From Sapria himalayana (taxonomy: Eukaryota; Streptophyta; Magnoliopsida; Malpighiales; Rafflesiaceae), in the NCBI GenBank assembly GCA_029783825.1, contig JAREIK010003007.1, forward strand, positions 1,230,369 to 1,294,368: 64,000 bases of DNA, read 5' to 3'. Position 1 is the first letter of the stretch, and each line of letters begins with the position of its first letter. Shown here piece after piece: positions 13,449-27,020 of this stretch. A program made the translations under genes and the position numbers. The notes under the pieces were generated by a model. It worked only from the letters and a program-made list of their open reading frames with translations, ran no database searches and was not told the DNA's origin.

Positions 13449-14974
13449 TTTTTTTTAAAAAAAAGGAGTTTATTAATATTAACCCTCTCTTTTGGCGGAG
13501 GAATACCATTTTTACAAACTAAAATCTACCCATTCCCCACTTACAACCTTTACCCTTATCATTAAAAATTAAAAAAGATTTAAAATTACTAAATCTCTAT
13601 TCTTGAGAATAATTTGCAATGGATGCACTTTTTTTAGATTAGCTATAAATTTCTTGTTTATAGCTATAACCCTTCTTGATATGATCTTTGAAATCCACTT
13701 GAGCTTCTTCTACTTCGTTGGGTTTCCATAATTCCTGCCCTCCTAGACTTCTGGTTTATGCTTATTCTATGTTGACATTACTGATTTCCTGCAAAACAAA
13801 GCAACATATCTACATACTCATACATTCATCTTGTTTACCTTATGGATGCTCTTCTTCTTGCCTTTGAAGTTATTCTTTACTCTTTTAACCTCTTTTGTTC
13901 CAGCTTGATAAAGCTGGCAAATTACTCCAAGTGATTTTTCTGCACTTTATCTTATCTCCATTTCCACTTACATCTATGCCCCTTTAGAGCTTCATAAACT
14001 GAGTCCTTCAGCTTTAGAGAGTGCCGGACCAGCCTCCTAGTCTAGGCACTTACAAACCCAATAAATCTATAAACTACCGTAAATTAACACATGACTCTTC
14101 ACAACATTCACACATATCCACTTATCCTAAACATTAAAACCATAACCAAACCATGACTAGGACTCCAACAATTCCAGCAGCTGTTTGATTTACTGGATGT
14201 ATATACGAGGGACTTCGCTGCTAAGAAAAAAAAGAAATAACTGAAATATATTCTAACAACCGATATCTTACCTTACCCTTTTCCTTTAGCCTCCATAATG
14301 ATCTTACCTATTTACCATCTTTCCTTTTTTTTATTATTATTATTCACCTCAGTTTCTGTTAATCCCCTTCAGGACCAGGGAGATTTTAAGATATGAGTCT
14401 CTTATCACTTTGAACAGCAGGGAGTCTTTCCTCTCCAGTGGTTATATTTGTCTCAGCAGTGGGAGTACTCCTGACAGCAACCGAGGGCAGCAACAGACAG
14501 CAACTATCTCTCCTTTCCCCTGTGCGTCTGGCTCTAATCTTCACGAGATTCCAGCCTTCCTCCTTCGTCGTGTATTCGCTGATGATCATAGAACAAACCA
14601 AAGAGAAAACAAAGAAACAACAAACGTGCCTACCAGAACTTTACACCCTACTACCCTTATTCTTGATTAAACTAAAACCACATAAGTCAATTATTAACGA
14701 TTACTCCCCATTCACATACTACAAGGAAAGGATAGAATATATATTGACCTGTAAAGAAAATCAAAATACAACCTTTCTGCAGAGATTATCGACTTCTACC
14801 AAAATGCGGAATTAGTAGATTAAATATGCAGAAATTGTGTATTACATACATATTATTTTAAGAACTGTTCAGTATAGCTATATACCATTCTGCCAAAATG
14901 CAGAATTAATATATACTACCATGGGATCTCCTTCATATATATCCATTTAGCTCCATCTGTCATATCTTCATGGT
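13449..14974 (-). other. Presumed LINE 3' region (about 1.5 kb)
   Basis: Between the ORF2 stop (14975) and the T8 run at the GATA junction (13449) lies about 1.5 kb with no convincing coding sequence. This is long for a plant LINE 3' UTR. A second possible tail, minus-strand (AAT)n followed by A-rich sequence at about 14325-14345, suggests either an internal polyadenylation site with read-through (3' transduction) or a separate insertion. The short open frames around 14386-14815 on both strands show no recognisable domain and are treated as non-coding. Confidence 0.5.
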
Positions 14975-17900
14975 CTATTTATTTGTTCTTATATAAGGAA
15001 AACCCATTTTATCTAGACATGCTATTCCCTTTAGTTTATTTGGCATGAATTTCTCCCTATAATCTATATTTCCTCTGATGGTGCCTATTTTAGATAGAAA
15101 ATCCGCTAGATTATTGGCTTCTCTATATATATGTATTATTGAGGCCTTCAGTTCTTCCAGAAGATTAAGAATAACTTCTAGATCCTCTTCATACCTCCAT
15201 AATATTTTCTTATTTATTACCATATCAACTAGTAATTTTGAGTCTACCTGAACTACAATGTTTTTAAAATTTAGCTGCTTACATATCTCTAACCCTGATT
15301 TTAATGCTCTAATTTCTGATTCTAACGCCGAGGATGCCCTACTAGCTCTAGTAAATGCTCTCTGTACTGTCCCTGTATGATCTATTATTACTCCGCCTCC
15401 TCCTGCTATTCCAGTGTCCCTACTAAAACTCCCATCCGTATTAAGTGAAAGTTTACCAACCGGCGGAGCATTCCACTGTATACATTTAGCCCATTGCTAT
15501 TTTATCACTTTGTATGTGAGATCCCATTCATTCTCAAGCTTCTTTTCTTGTTCCAAATCCTGTATGACTATCGGTTTTATTATTGTTATATTATATATTT
15601 CCTTTTTAATATCTTTTATAATTTCTGTTAAGTTCATCCTTATATTTTCATATTTACTTTTGTTTCTAGATTTCCAAATGCACCAGATAATTAGATGCAG
15701 CAGTTTCTGACTAAGCCATTTCCTGGCTGGGCTTTTCATGTTTACTTTTCCCCATTTTTTAACTTTATCTATTAATCCATCCTCTATTTTACATATTCTT
15801 TTTTTCCCTTCCATCTCTCTCCATATTTTTACTGCAATGGGACCATTCGAGAGCAAGTGATCAGTTGTTTCAACCGCTTGAAAACAGCATTCGCATCTTG
15901 AGGCCATGTTAATCCCTTTCTTTTGTACATTTCTATCTACCGGTATGGCGTTTAATAATGCCTTCCATGTAAAGGAGCGCATTTTTTGCGGGACATTTTC
16001 TTGCCATACCCATTTAAATAGAGTTTGTACCGGTTTTTTCTTTCTAACCAAATCTTTTGCCGATTTGAGAGAAAAGTTTCCTTGTGGTGTTAACATCCAT
16101 TTCCAGCCACTCTTTTTTAGTATAGAGTGTGAGTCTACTATCTCTTTTTGTTTTTCCATTGACTTCCAACTGTTCGAAGCTTTCTTGGAAGTCTTATTTT
16201 TATTATCTAAATATTTTACCCTCATATATTTAGCCCATAGATTATCACTTTCTTTAAGACTCCACCAGCTTTTACAGTCCCAGGCAGCTGCCGAGTCCTG
16301 AAGGCTCATAAGACCTAAGCCTGCTTCCTCTTTCGGGTAACAGATACTTTTCCAGTCCTTCCAGTGTAGTTTATTTCTGCCTTGTTTTTTACCCCATAAG
16401 AAGTTTGCCATTTCTGATTCGAGTTTTTTAATAAATTTTTTTGGGGGATGTATCACTGATAAAATGTGTGTGAATGTGCTTTGTAATACATGTGAAAGCA
16501 GTGGAATTCTCCCCCCAAATCCAAGGAGCTCTTCTTTCCATCATGCTATTTTCTTTCTTAATTTGTCTTGAAGGTAAGTTAGATATTCTTCTTTCAACCT
16601 CCCCTCATATATCGGACAACCTAGATACATTAATGCCCCTTTAATTTCCGCGAAACTTGTGATATTTTTTATTTTATCTACTAACTTTGGTTTTGCATTT
16701 TTTGCAAGCATAAACTGACATTTATTTTTATTAACCATTTGTCCTGTTTCTTTTTCAAAGATTTGCAGAAGATCCATAAGATTCATTAAAGACTTTGTGC
16801 TAGCATTAGTAAATATTATAAAGTCATCTGCGTAGGCTAAACAACCTATTCTTGGTGTATTCCTTGGTTGTCTGAATGAAATTATTTTACCTTCAGATAT
16901 TTTCTTGTTCAAGTTTCGTATTAATAGTTCTATATATATATCAAAAAGAAGGGGGGATAACAGATCCCCTTGCCTTAGACTTTTATTTGGTTTAAATTCA
17001 TCACTTAACTTACCATTTACCAGGACTCTTACCCAGGTGCTTGAAATACATCTATAAATTAAATCTATGGTCAGCTCAGAGAAGCCGAAACTTCTTAACA
17101 CAAAGCAAAGGGTATCCCATTCCACTCTATTGAAGGCTTTCGTTAGATCTAGTTTGACCACTAAGTTTTTACCTCTAGCTTTACCCCCTATTTCTTTCAT
17201 CATTTCTGATGCAAGTTTTATATTATCAATCATTAATCTATTTTTAACAAATCCAGTTTGTTCCTGAGATATTATAGTAGGTAAAATTAAGCTTAGCCTG
17301 TTTTGTAATATTTTGGCCAATATTTTATACATAGCATTACATAAACTTATTGGTCTATAATCCTCACATTTCTGTGGTGATTCTTTTTTAGGAATTAGTA
17401 CTATATAAGATTTTGCCCATGATTTTGGGATTTCCGCCCCTACAAAAAAACTTGCAATTGCAGGGACTAGCTCAGTTTTAATCGTGTTCCAGTTTACCTG
17501 ATAAAAATAATTGTTCCAACCATCAGGTCCTGCAGCACTATCTTTATCCAGGCTAAAGACAGCTTCTTTGACTTCTGGTTCTTCTGGGATTGATTCCATT
17601 AATTGATTTTGGGCTTCCGTAATGGTCATCCTAATCTCCTGCATTAAAGAATTATCTGTCCTACTTGACTGACTACATAGTTGATTTTCAAAGAAATTTT
17701 TAAAGAGAGCACCTATTTCCTTTTCCTCTTCTACCCATTTCCCTTCTTTATTTATTAGACCTTTAATTTTATTTTTTTGAGATTTTATTTTAAACATATT
17801 ATAAAAGAATTTAGTATTGCGATCCCCATCCTTTAACCATTTTATTTTTGCTCGTTGTTTCCAATAAATTTCTTCCATGTGTAATTTCAATCTCAATTCT

Positions 17901-18871
17901 CCTTTAGCCTTGCTCAATTCTATCCAAGTTTCATTGTTATTCGTGGAGTCAAAATCGTCCTCCAGCTTGGCTACTTTTTCCTCTAAGTTTTTTAGCTCCT
18001 GATTTAATTTTTTAAAAACCTCTTTATTCCATGTTTTTAAACAAGCTTTTAGCCTTAGAAGTTTAATTGATAGAACTTGCATCGGTTTTCCCTCTGCTGG
18101 TTCTTTCCAGGACTCTCTGACGAGTCCTGCAAAGCTCGCATGCTTTACCCACATATTTTGAAATTTAAAATTAGATGTACTACCCTGGTTACTATGAATC
18201 GTGATAAGTAGGGGGCTATGGTCAGAGCAAGTTCTATTAAGGTGTCTAAGCCCCATAATCCCTTGTGAGGTGACCCACTTTATGTTACACATAATCCTAT
18301 CCAGTCGGGCCCAGATAACTCCTCTTTTTTTCCAATTATTGCACCAGGTATATCTTGAGCCGGTGAAATCAATTTCCATTAGATTCGTAGTGACTATTGT
18401 ATCATTAAATTGTTTCATGGCTACCTTATCAGACGGTTTTCCTCCCTTCTTTTCTTGAGGGCTTCTTATTATGTTAAAGTCGCCCCCTATAAACCAAGGT
18501 AAATTTCTACTTGCTATATCTTTCATTTCTTCCCGTAAGGCCAACCTAGATTGTTTGTCATTTTTTGCATAAACTGTTGAGATTATTTGATTTGTGTTCT
18601 TATCTAATTTGAAATGTACTATTTGTTCAGTATCTTTTATTATTTCAATTTGCAATTTACTGTGACATAAAATCCAGAGTTTACTATTTAGATTAGCATA
18701 CGCCTTATTAAATCCTAAAATTTCTCTATATTTATTTAGTTGATCTTGCAGAACCATTGGTTCTGCAATAATCAATAGTGAGATTTTGTGTTCTTTAATT
18801 AAAAGTCTTAACCTATTTATCGTGGGGCGATTAGCTATCCCCCTAACATTCCAATATAGGCATCTATCCAT
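14975..18871 (-). pseudogene. LINE ORF2: endonuclease / reverse transcriptase / RNase H (two nonsense mutations)
   Basis: A single reading frame of about 1,298 codons starts with ATG at 18871 and runs in the same frame to the stop at 14975. It is interrupted only by TGA at 16541-16543 and TAG at 15497-15499. Domains: apurinic-like endonuclease at residues 1-225 (WNVRG, GGDFN near 129-133, RLDRIMCN, SDHSPL near 216-221). Reverse transcriptase at about 430-760 (AGPDGW near 447, YRPISLCN near 505, KLDLTKAFNRVEW near 573, catalytic YADD at 680-683). After the TGA comes the WKEELLGFGGRIPLL thumb motif, a zf-RVT region with CECC and a following His, and finally RNase H (LNTDGSF, SALESEIRAL, VQVDSKLLVD, HIYREANNLADFLSK). 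The RNase H places it in the plant L1 lineage carrying a C-terminal RNH. It would nick DNA and copy its RNA at the target. The nonsense codons should abolish activity unless suppressed. Confidence 0.95.
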
Positions 18872-19084
18872 TAAAAACTAATTTGGCTTGAGCTCGAGTT
18901 GTGCGCTTAGATTCATAAGAGCTATTAGCATATTTTTTTGTGTTTCTTACTGTTTTAGGAGTGTGAGGAATTTCATACCTAATATCCTTGTATTTTACCT
19001 GCTTTCCAAGAGCCATGGCCATTTGCTTCAGGGCCTCCATGGATTGGGTTCTCGAAAGATTCCCCCAATCTTCATTATAAATAT
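18864..19084 (-). pseudogene. LINE ORF1, C-terminal remnant
   Basis: A frame open from the truncated 5' end of the LINE ends in TAG at 18864-18866 and overlaps the ORF2 start by 8 nt (ATGGATAG). The residues include NEDWGNLSRTQSMEALKQMA and a basic tail with KRTTRAQAK. This fits the C-terminus of a LINE ORF1 nucleic-acid-binding protein. The overlap suggests ORF2 translation by reinitiation or a similar coupling. The rest of ORF1, including any zinc knuckle, is absent because of 5' truncation. Confidence 0.7.
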
Positions 19085-19101
19085 ATATTGATAGAGAGAT
19101 A
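19085..19101. repeat. Right target-site duplication of the LINE
   Basis: ATATTGATAGAGAGATA is the partner of the sequence at 13432-13448, with one mismatch. It lies directly after the last LINE-specific base. Confidence 0.65.
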
Positions 19102-19261
19102 GAAATATTGTTTGATAGATAGATAGATAGATGGATTGATAGAAATATTGATAGATAGATTGATAGACAGATTAATAGACAGGTTGATGGAGAGATTGAT
19201 AAAAATATTGATAGAACATTTTGATAGATATATTAATAGACATATATATAGATAGATAGAT

Positions 19262-19295
<34 letters not shown>

Positions 19296-20827
19296 ATTAA
19301 TAGATTGATAGACAGATTAATAGACAGGCTAATGGAGAGATTGATAAACATATTGATAGAACATATTGATAGATATATTAATAGAGATACATACATATAA
19401 ATAGATAGATATATAGATATATAGATAGAGAGATAGATAGATATATATATATATACAAAGATCGACAGATTATTAGATAGTTTGATAGATGAATAAATAG
19501 ATAGATACATATACACACTGATAGATAAATAGATAGAAAGATAAATAGATAGACAAGTAGAAAATATTTTAAAAAAGACACATAGATAGATAGATAGATA
19601 GCCAAAGAGATATATAGTTAGATAGATAGAAATATAGATAGATAGATATAAAAATGTATATATTGATAGATAGACATATAGATAACTAGCCAGATAGATA
19701 TATTAATTGATAGATAGATAGACAAATAGATATATTGATAGATAAATAGATAGGTATATAGATAAATAGATAGATAGATAAATAGATGGACAGACAGACA
19801 GACATATAGATAGATAGATAAATAGACAGATAGATTCATAAATAGATAGATATGTAAAATAATAGATACATGGATAGATAGATAGACAAAAAGATAAATA
19901 GATAGATAGACATAAAGGCTGATAAATAGACAGATAGATAGGCACATTAATATTTAGAAAGAGAGGGATTGATAGAAAAATAGGAAGAAAGAAAGATAGA
20001 TAGATAGACATATTTATAAAATGATTGATAGACAAATAGATGTCATATAGATAGATGGATATATAGAAAGATGGATTGATTGTGTTATAAACAAATTGAT
20101 ATTTAATTGATAGATAGAGTGATAGTCAGATTTATAGATAGATAGATTGATTGATATAAATATAGATAGATAGTTAGATATACAAGTAGATACACAAATA
20201 GATAGATAGATATATATATATATATATATCTAGATATAAAGATAGACAGATATATAGATAGATAAAAAGATAGATAGACAAATAAAATGATAAATAGAAA
20301 TTTAGAGAGAAAAATATAAAAACATAGATAGATTTAAATATATAAATATAGTTAGATAGATCGATAGACAAATAGATTGATAAATAGATAGATAGACAAT
20401 CAGATATATATATATATAAAGATAGATCGACAAATATGTTGAAAGATAATGGAAATATAGATAGATAGATTGATAGAAATATAGATAGATAGATATAATA
20501 GATTGACATATAGTTAGATTGATATATAGATAGATAGTCAGCTATATTGGAAGAAAGATAGAAAGATAGAGAGATAGATAAATAGATAGATAGATACATA
20601 GATAGATAGATTTACAAATGGATAGATAAATTGATAAATATATTTATAGATAGAAAGATAGACATATTGATATAAATATAGATAGATACAAAGACAAATA
20701 AATAGACATATAGATTGATTGATTGATTGATAGAGAGAAACAAATATATTGATTGATAGATATATATATATAGATAGACAAATAGTTAGACAGAAAGATT
20801 CATGTAAATATAGATAGATAGATAGAC

Positions 20828-20858
<31 letters not shown>

Positions 20859-23139
20859 AAAATAGATAGATAGACAGATGATAGACAGATAGAAAGAAAG
20901 ATAGATAGACAAATAGATTGATAGATAGAAAGAAACAAAGATAGATATAGAGATAGATAGTTAGATTAGTAGATAGATAGATAGAGAGATAGATAGATTG
21001 GGATATTTATAGATAAAGAGATAGATAGAAAGATAGATAAGCATATATATAGACAAATAGATAAAAAAAATAAATGGATAGATACATAGAGAGATTATTA
21101 GATAGACAGATAGGTAGATTAATATATGGATAGATAGATATATAGATAGATAGAAAAAGTGGTAAACTGAATGATAAATAGATAGATAGATATATAGATA
21201 GACAAACAGATAGATATATATATATAGATAGTTTGATACGTAGATATATAAATAGATAGATAGACATATAAACATATAGATAGATAGTTAGATAAATATA
21301 TAGATAGATAAATATATTGATATACAAATAGACAGATAAGTTAATAGATAGATAAATAGATAGACCAAAAAATCGATAGATAGATATATAAATAGATAGA
21401 TAGACAGATAAATAGATAGAAAAATAAATAGATAGATAGATAGACAAATAGACAGATAGATATACAAGTATATAAATAAATAATAGAAAAATAGATAGAA
21501 TGATAAATAAAATTATAGATAGATAGATTAATAGACAGATATATAGACATATAGATAGACATATATTAGATAGATAGATAAACAGATATATAGGCAAATA
21601 GATAGATAGAGTGATTGATTGCTAGATAGTTAGATAGATAGACATATAGATAGTTAAAAAGATAGACAAATAGACAAATAGATATAAATATTGATAGATA
21701 GATAGATTGGTAGATAGAAAAATAGATAGACAGAAAGATAGCTCAAAATTTTGATAGGTAGATAGACAGAAAGATAGACACACAGATAGATAGAAAGATA
21801 GAAAGATAGATAAATAAATGGATAGATAGACACATAAATAGACAAATAGAAAGAAAGATGGATAGACAAATAGATAGATATATAGATAGATAAATAATTA
21901 GATAGAAAGATTGATTGATAGATATTAAAATTAATAAATAGACATTTAAATAGGTAGATAAATAAATAAATAGAAAGACTAAAGATAGACAGATAGATAG
22001 ACATATAGATAGACAAATAAATATATAGATATATATACATACATAAGATAGATATATAGATAAATAGATAGACACAGAGATAGATAAACAGATATATATA
22101 TATATGGTGATTGATTGATAAATAGATAGATAAACAGATACATAAATAGATAGATATCTAGATATATGGATATTTAAATTGATAGATAGATAGATTTATA
22201 GTTAGATACATAGATACATAGATCAATAAACAAATAATTAGATAGATCAATAGATTGATAGATAAAAAGATAGATAGACACATAGCTAGATAGATAGATA
22301 GTTAGATAGATTATTAGACAAATACATAGATAGATCGATAGACAAATAAATAAACATATAAATTGAGAGATAAATATATAGATTGACAGATAGACACACA
22401 GATTGATAGAAAGATAAATCGATATATAGCTTGACAGATAGATATAAAGATAGATAGATAGACAAATAGATAAATAGATATATAGACATTTTGATAGATA
22501 AATAGATAGATAGATAGATTGACACAATGACAAATAGATAGATAGATATATATATATATATATAAATATCGTTAGATAGATAAATAGTTAGAAAGATAGA
22601 TAAATAGATAGATATAGAGATAGACAGATAGATAGATAGATAAACAAATGGATAGATAGATATACATTTATATATTGTTATACATATATAGATAGCTAGA
22701 TAGACAGATATATATATATATATATATAGATAAAAAGATTATCTAATATATAGAAAGATATATAAATAGATATATATATATATATATAGATAGATAGACA
22801 GACAAATAGGTAGAAAGAAAAATAGATATAAAGATTGATAGGAAGTCTGACAAATAGATAGAATATAGATAATAAGATAGAAATGATAATAGATTGTTAG
22901 AAAAAAAATGACAGACAGATATATAGATAGAAAGATAGATAGATAGATAAACATAAATATATAAAAATAAATAGATAGACACATAGAAAGACAGATAGAT
23001 AAATAGACAGATATCTAGATAAATAGATAGATAGATAGATAAAAATATAGATAGATAGAAATAAAGATAGATAAAAAAAATAAGACAAATAGATAAATAA
23101 ATAAATAAAAAATAGATAAAAAATAGGCAGATTATATAT

Positions 23140-23154
23140 ATATATATCTATATA

Positions 23155-23185
<31 letters not shown>

Positions 23186-23195
23186 ATAGATAAAT
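23140..23195. repeat. Orientation switch (TATC patch) inside the GATA array
   Basis: A short block of TATC units flanked by (TA)n lies inside the GATA array, forming an imperfect palindrome around ATATATATCTATATATCTATC. This would be a local inversion or a foldback-generated strand switch. Confidence 0.7.
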
Positions 23196-23265
23196 AGTTA
23201 GATAGACAGATAAAAAGATAGATAGATAGATATATAGACATATAGTGAGATAGATAGATAGATAG

Positions 23266-23369
23266 ACAATTCGATTGTTAGTTAGTTAAACAAAAAGATG
23301 GATAGATAGATAGATAGACAATTCGATTGTTAGTTAGTTAAACAAAAAGATGGATAGATAGATAGATAG
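23266..23369. repeat. Perfect 52-bp tandem duplication within the GATA array
   Basis: The unit beginning ACAATTCGATTGTTAGTTAG and ending in GATAGATAG runs from 23266 to 23317 and is repeated without visible change to 23369. The non-GATA core makes it a clear duplication event. The identity suggests it is recent relative to the degenerate background. Confidence 0.85.
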
Positions 23370-24682
23370 ATATATAGAAAAATAGAAAAATAGAAAAATA
23401 GATAGATATATAGATAAATAGATATACAGAAAGATGATAGATTGACTAAAAAATAGACAGATAGATAGAAAGATAATAGATAGATATATAGAGTGATAGA
23501 CATACAAATAATATAAACATAGATATAATGATAGATAGATAGAGAGATAAATATATATATATATATATACACACATAGATATACATAAATATAGATAGAT
23601 AGACAAATAGATAGACAGATAATCGATAGATAAATAGAGTGATAGATAGACAGATAATATACACAAAGTTAGAGTGATATATCTACAGTTAGAAACATAA
23701 ATAGATAGACATATAGATAGACATATAGATAGACATATAGATATACATTTAGATAGACAGATAGATATAAATATAGATATACATATTGATATAAATATAG
23801 ATATAAATATATATATATTTAGATAAACACATAGATAGATAGATAGAAAAATAATTAGACAGATATAAAAAAAGATAGATAGATAGGATAATATGGATAT
23901 AGATATATAGATAGACAAATAGATAGATAGATAGATAAATAGATAGATTGATATATAGATAGATACAAAGACTGACATATAGACATATAGGTATACATGT
24001 AGAGTAATTAATTTATAGTTAGATAGATAAGTAGAAAAATAGATAGATAGAAAGATAGATTGATAGATAGACAAAAGATAAACATATTGATATATTTCTT
24101 TATAGATAGATAAATAGACAAATACATAGATAGATAGATAGATATATAGACAAATGGATAGATTTATTAATATATAGATGGATAGACAAATTGATAGACA
24201 TATTGGTAGATAGATAAATAGATACAACGATATAAATATAGATAGATAGATAAAAAGATAAAAAGATAAATAGATAGATAGATAGTAAGATAGATAGAGA
24301 GATAGATAGATAGAAAAATAGATACATAGAAATATAGTTAGGAATATAGATATATTGATAGACAAAAAATAGACAAAAGCATAGACAGTGAGATAGACAA
24401 ATATATAGATAGATAAATAGATATAGATATATATATATATATATAACTAAATAGATAGAAAAATAGAAAGAAAGATATATAAACAAATAGAAAGATAGAT
24501 AGAAAGATAGATAAACCCATAGATAGAAAGATTGATAGATATATAATTAGATAGATAGATAGACATATAGATAGATAGATACATAGAAAGAAAGATAAAA
24601 GATAGATAGATAGATATTCATATATATAGATAAATAAATAGATAGACACACTAATTGATAGATAGTGAGATAGATAGATAAA

Positions 24683-24715
<33 letters not shown>

Positions 24716-24813
24716 ATAGATAAACAGATAAATAGACAGATAGACATACAAATAAATAGATATATAAATATATAATAGATAAATAGATATATATATATAT
24801 ATAATAGATAAAT

Positions 24814-24815
<2 letters not shown>

Positions 24816-24888
<73 letters not shown>
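24816..24888. repeat. (TA)n tract, about 72 bp
   Basis: An almost uninterrupted TA dinucleotide run inside the GATA array and the longest in that block. It is preceded by shorter (TA)n tracts at 24788-24802. Confidence 0.9.
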
Positions 24889-24890
<2 letters not shown>

Positions 24891-27020
24891 TATTAATAGA
24901 TAGATAGACATGTAATTATAAGGAGAAAGATAGATTGATAGATAGACAAATAGATTGAATGATAGATAGATTGATTGATAGCAATATAGATAAATTATTT
25001 TACAAATACATAAAAAGATAGATAGATAGACAAATAACTAAATAGTTAAATTGATAGATTATATATAGATTAATAGATAGATAGATTGAAAGATTTATAG
25101 ATTGATAGAGAGATAGATATATACATTGACAAATAGATAGTTAGATAGATAGATAGATTTACATATTCATAAGTAAATAGATAGATATATATATATATAG
25201 ATAGATAGACATAGAGATAACTAAATATATAGATAGATAGATAGAAATGCAAATAGATAGATAGATAGATAAATAAATAAAGATTGTGATATAGATATAC
25301 AACAGATAGACAATTAGATAGATAGATATTTACATATATAAACAAAATGATAGATATATGATGTACATATATATATAGACATAGATAGACAGACAGATAG
25401 ATAGCTAGATAGACAAATAGATAGACAGAAAGATAGACCACTAGATAGAAAGATTGATAAATAGATAGATAGACAGATAGATAAATATATAGATAGAAAG
25501 ATAGATAGACAAGAAGACAAATAGATAGATAAATAGATAAAAAGATATAAAGAATGAAAGATATTAAAAAAAATAGACATATTGATAGAAAGATAGAAAT
25601 ATTGATAAACAGATAGATAGAGAGATAGATAGATGAATTGATAGAAAGATTGATAGATAAATTGAAAGATAGATCGATAGACATATTAATAGATATATTT
25701 TTAGACATATAAATATATAGAGAGATAGACAAAAATATATATCGATAGATAGATAGATATATAGCTAGCCAGATAGATATATTGATTGATAGATAGATAT
25801 ATAAATAGATAAATAGATAGATTGATAAATAAATAGATAGGCATATAGATAAATAGATTAATAGACATAAAGATAGATTGATAGATTAATAGATACTTAG
25901 ATAGATAGATCGATAGATCGATAGATAGATAGATAGATAGATTCATAGATAGATAGATATATAAACTAATAAATAGATATATTGATAGATAGACAGATAG
26001 ATAGACATAAAGACTAAGATATAGACAGATAGATAGGTACATTAATAAATATAAAGAGATATAGATTGATCGACAAATAGAGACAAAGAAAGATAGATAG
26101 ATAGATAAATAGATATACAAATAGATAGATATATTGATGGATTGATTGATAGATAAATAGGTAGTCAAATATATAAATAGATAGACATATGAATAGATTG
26201 TGTTATAGACAAATTAATATTGAGATTGATAGATTGATTGATAGATAGATAGACAAATTGATATAAATATAGATAGATAGATAAATACATAGATAGACAA
26301 ATAGATACACAAATAGATATATAGATAGATGGATAGATAGATAGTTAGATATATAGATAGATATATAGATAGAAAGACAGATAGATAGATAAATAGATAG
26401 ACAAAAATATTCATAGATAGAAATATAGACAAATAGAAAGATAGAAATATAGACAAATAAATATAAATATATAAATATAGTTAGATAGATAGATAGATTG
26501 ATTGAAAAATAGTTAGATAGGTAGATAGATACATAGTTAGCTAAATATACATGTAATTAGTTAGAAAGATAGATATATAATTTGATAGATACATAGATAC
26601 ATAAATAGATTGATATACAAATGGATAGATAGATTTATAAATAGATTGATAGACATATTGATAGATAGATAGATATATCGATTGATTGATATAATGAAAG
26701 ATAGATATATAGATAGATCGATACAAAGACAAATAGAAAGACATACAGATAGATAGATAGATAGATAAAGAGAAAGCCAAATAGATAGTTAGGTAGATAT
26801 ATAGATAGATAGACAAATAAATAGACAGAAAGATACATACAATATAGATAGATAGAAAGAAAGATTGATAGATAGATAGATAGACATATAGATAGACATA
26901 TAGAAAGAAAGATAGACAGATAAATAGATTAATAGATAGATAGAAAAAAAGATAGCTAGATAGAAAGATTGATTGGTAGATAGATAGATAGATTGATTGA
27001 TCGATAGATAGATAGATAGA

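Larger units (their letters stand above)
13449..19084 (-). mobile_element. LINE (plant L1 clade) inserted in the GATA array, 5'-truncated
   Basis: This is a non-LTR retrotransposon in minus orientation, with the end of ORF1, a full-length ORF2 (endonuclease, reverse transcriptase, zinc-knuckle-like region, RNase H), a long 3' region, and a T8/A8 run at the left edge marking the poly(A) side. It is flanked on both sides by GATA repeats with an apparent 17-bp target duplication. Base composition is visibly higher in GC than the flanks. ORF1 is truncated to its last ~70 codons, typical of incomplete target-primed reverse transcription. Only two nonsense changes are seen in about 1,300 codons, so the insertion is relatively young compared with the CACTA relics. 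Confidence 0.9.
19085..27020 (-). repeat. Degenerate (GATA)n array, right segment, about 7.9 kb
   Basis: This is the continuation of the array split by the LINE. GATA units on the plus strand are mixed with GACA, AATA, GAAA, TTGATA and (TA)n variants. Many stop-free minus-strand frames are pure Tyr-Leu-Ser-Ile repeats and are not genes. Together with 11040-13448 the original block was about 10.3 kb. It ends directly at the left end of CACTA copy 2. Confidence 0.95.

Noticed and set aside
10845..13509. Minus-strand open frames up to about 360 codons
   Set aside because: Same cause: the GATA array read on the TATC strand. The frame at 10845-11540 only adds AT-rich flank residues.
14386..14815. 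Overlapping open frames on both strands left of the LINE ORF2
   Set aside because: No recognisable domain, mutually exclusive, and located in the presumed LINE 3' region.
15414..18458. Plus-strand frames opposite LINE ORF2 (for example 15906-16301 and 18201-18458)
   Set aside because: Shadows of the minus-strand ORF2. The translations show no domain.
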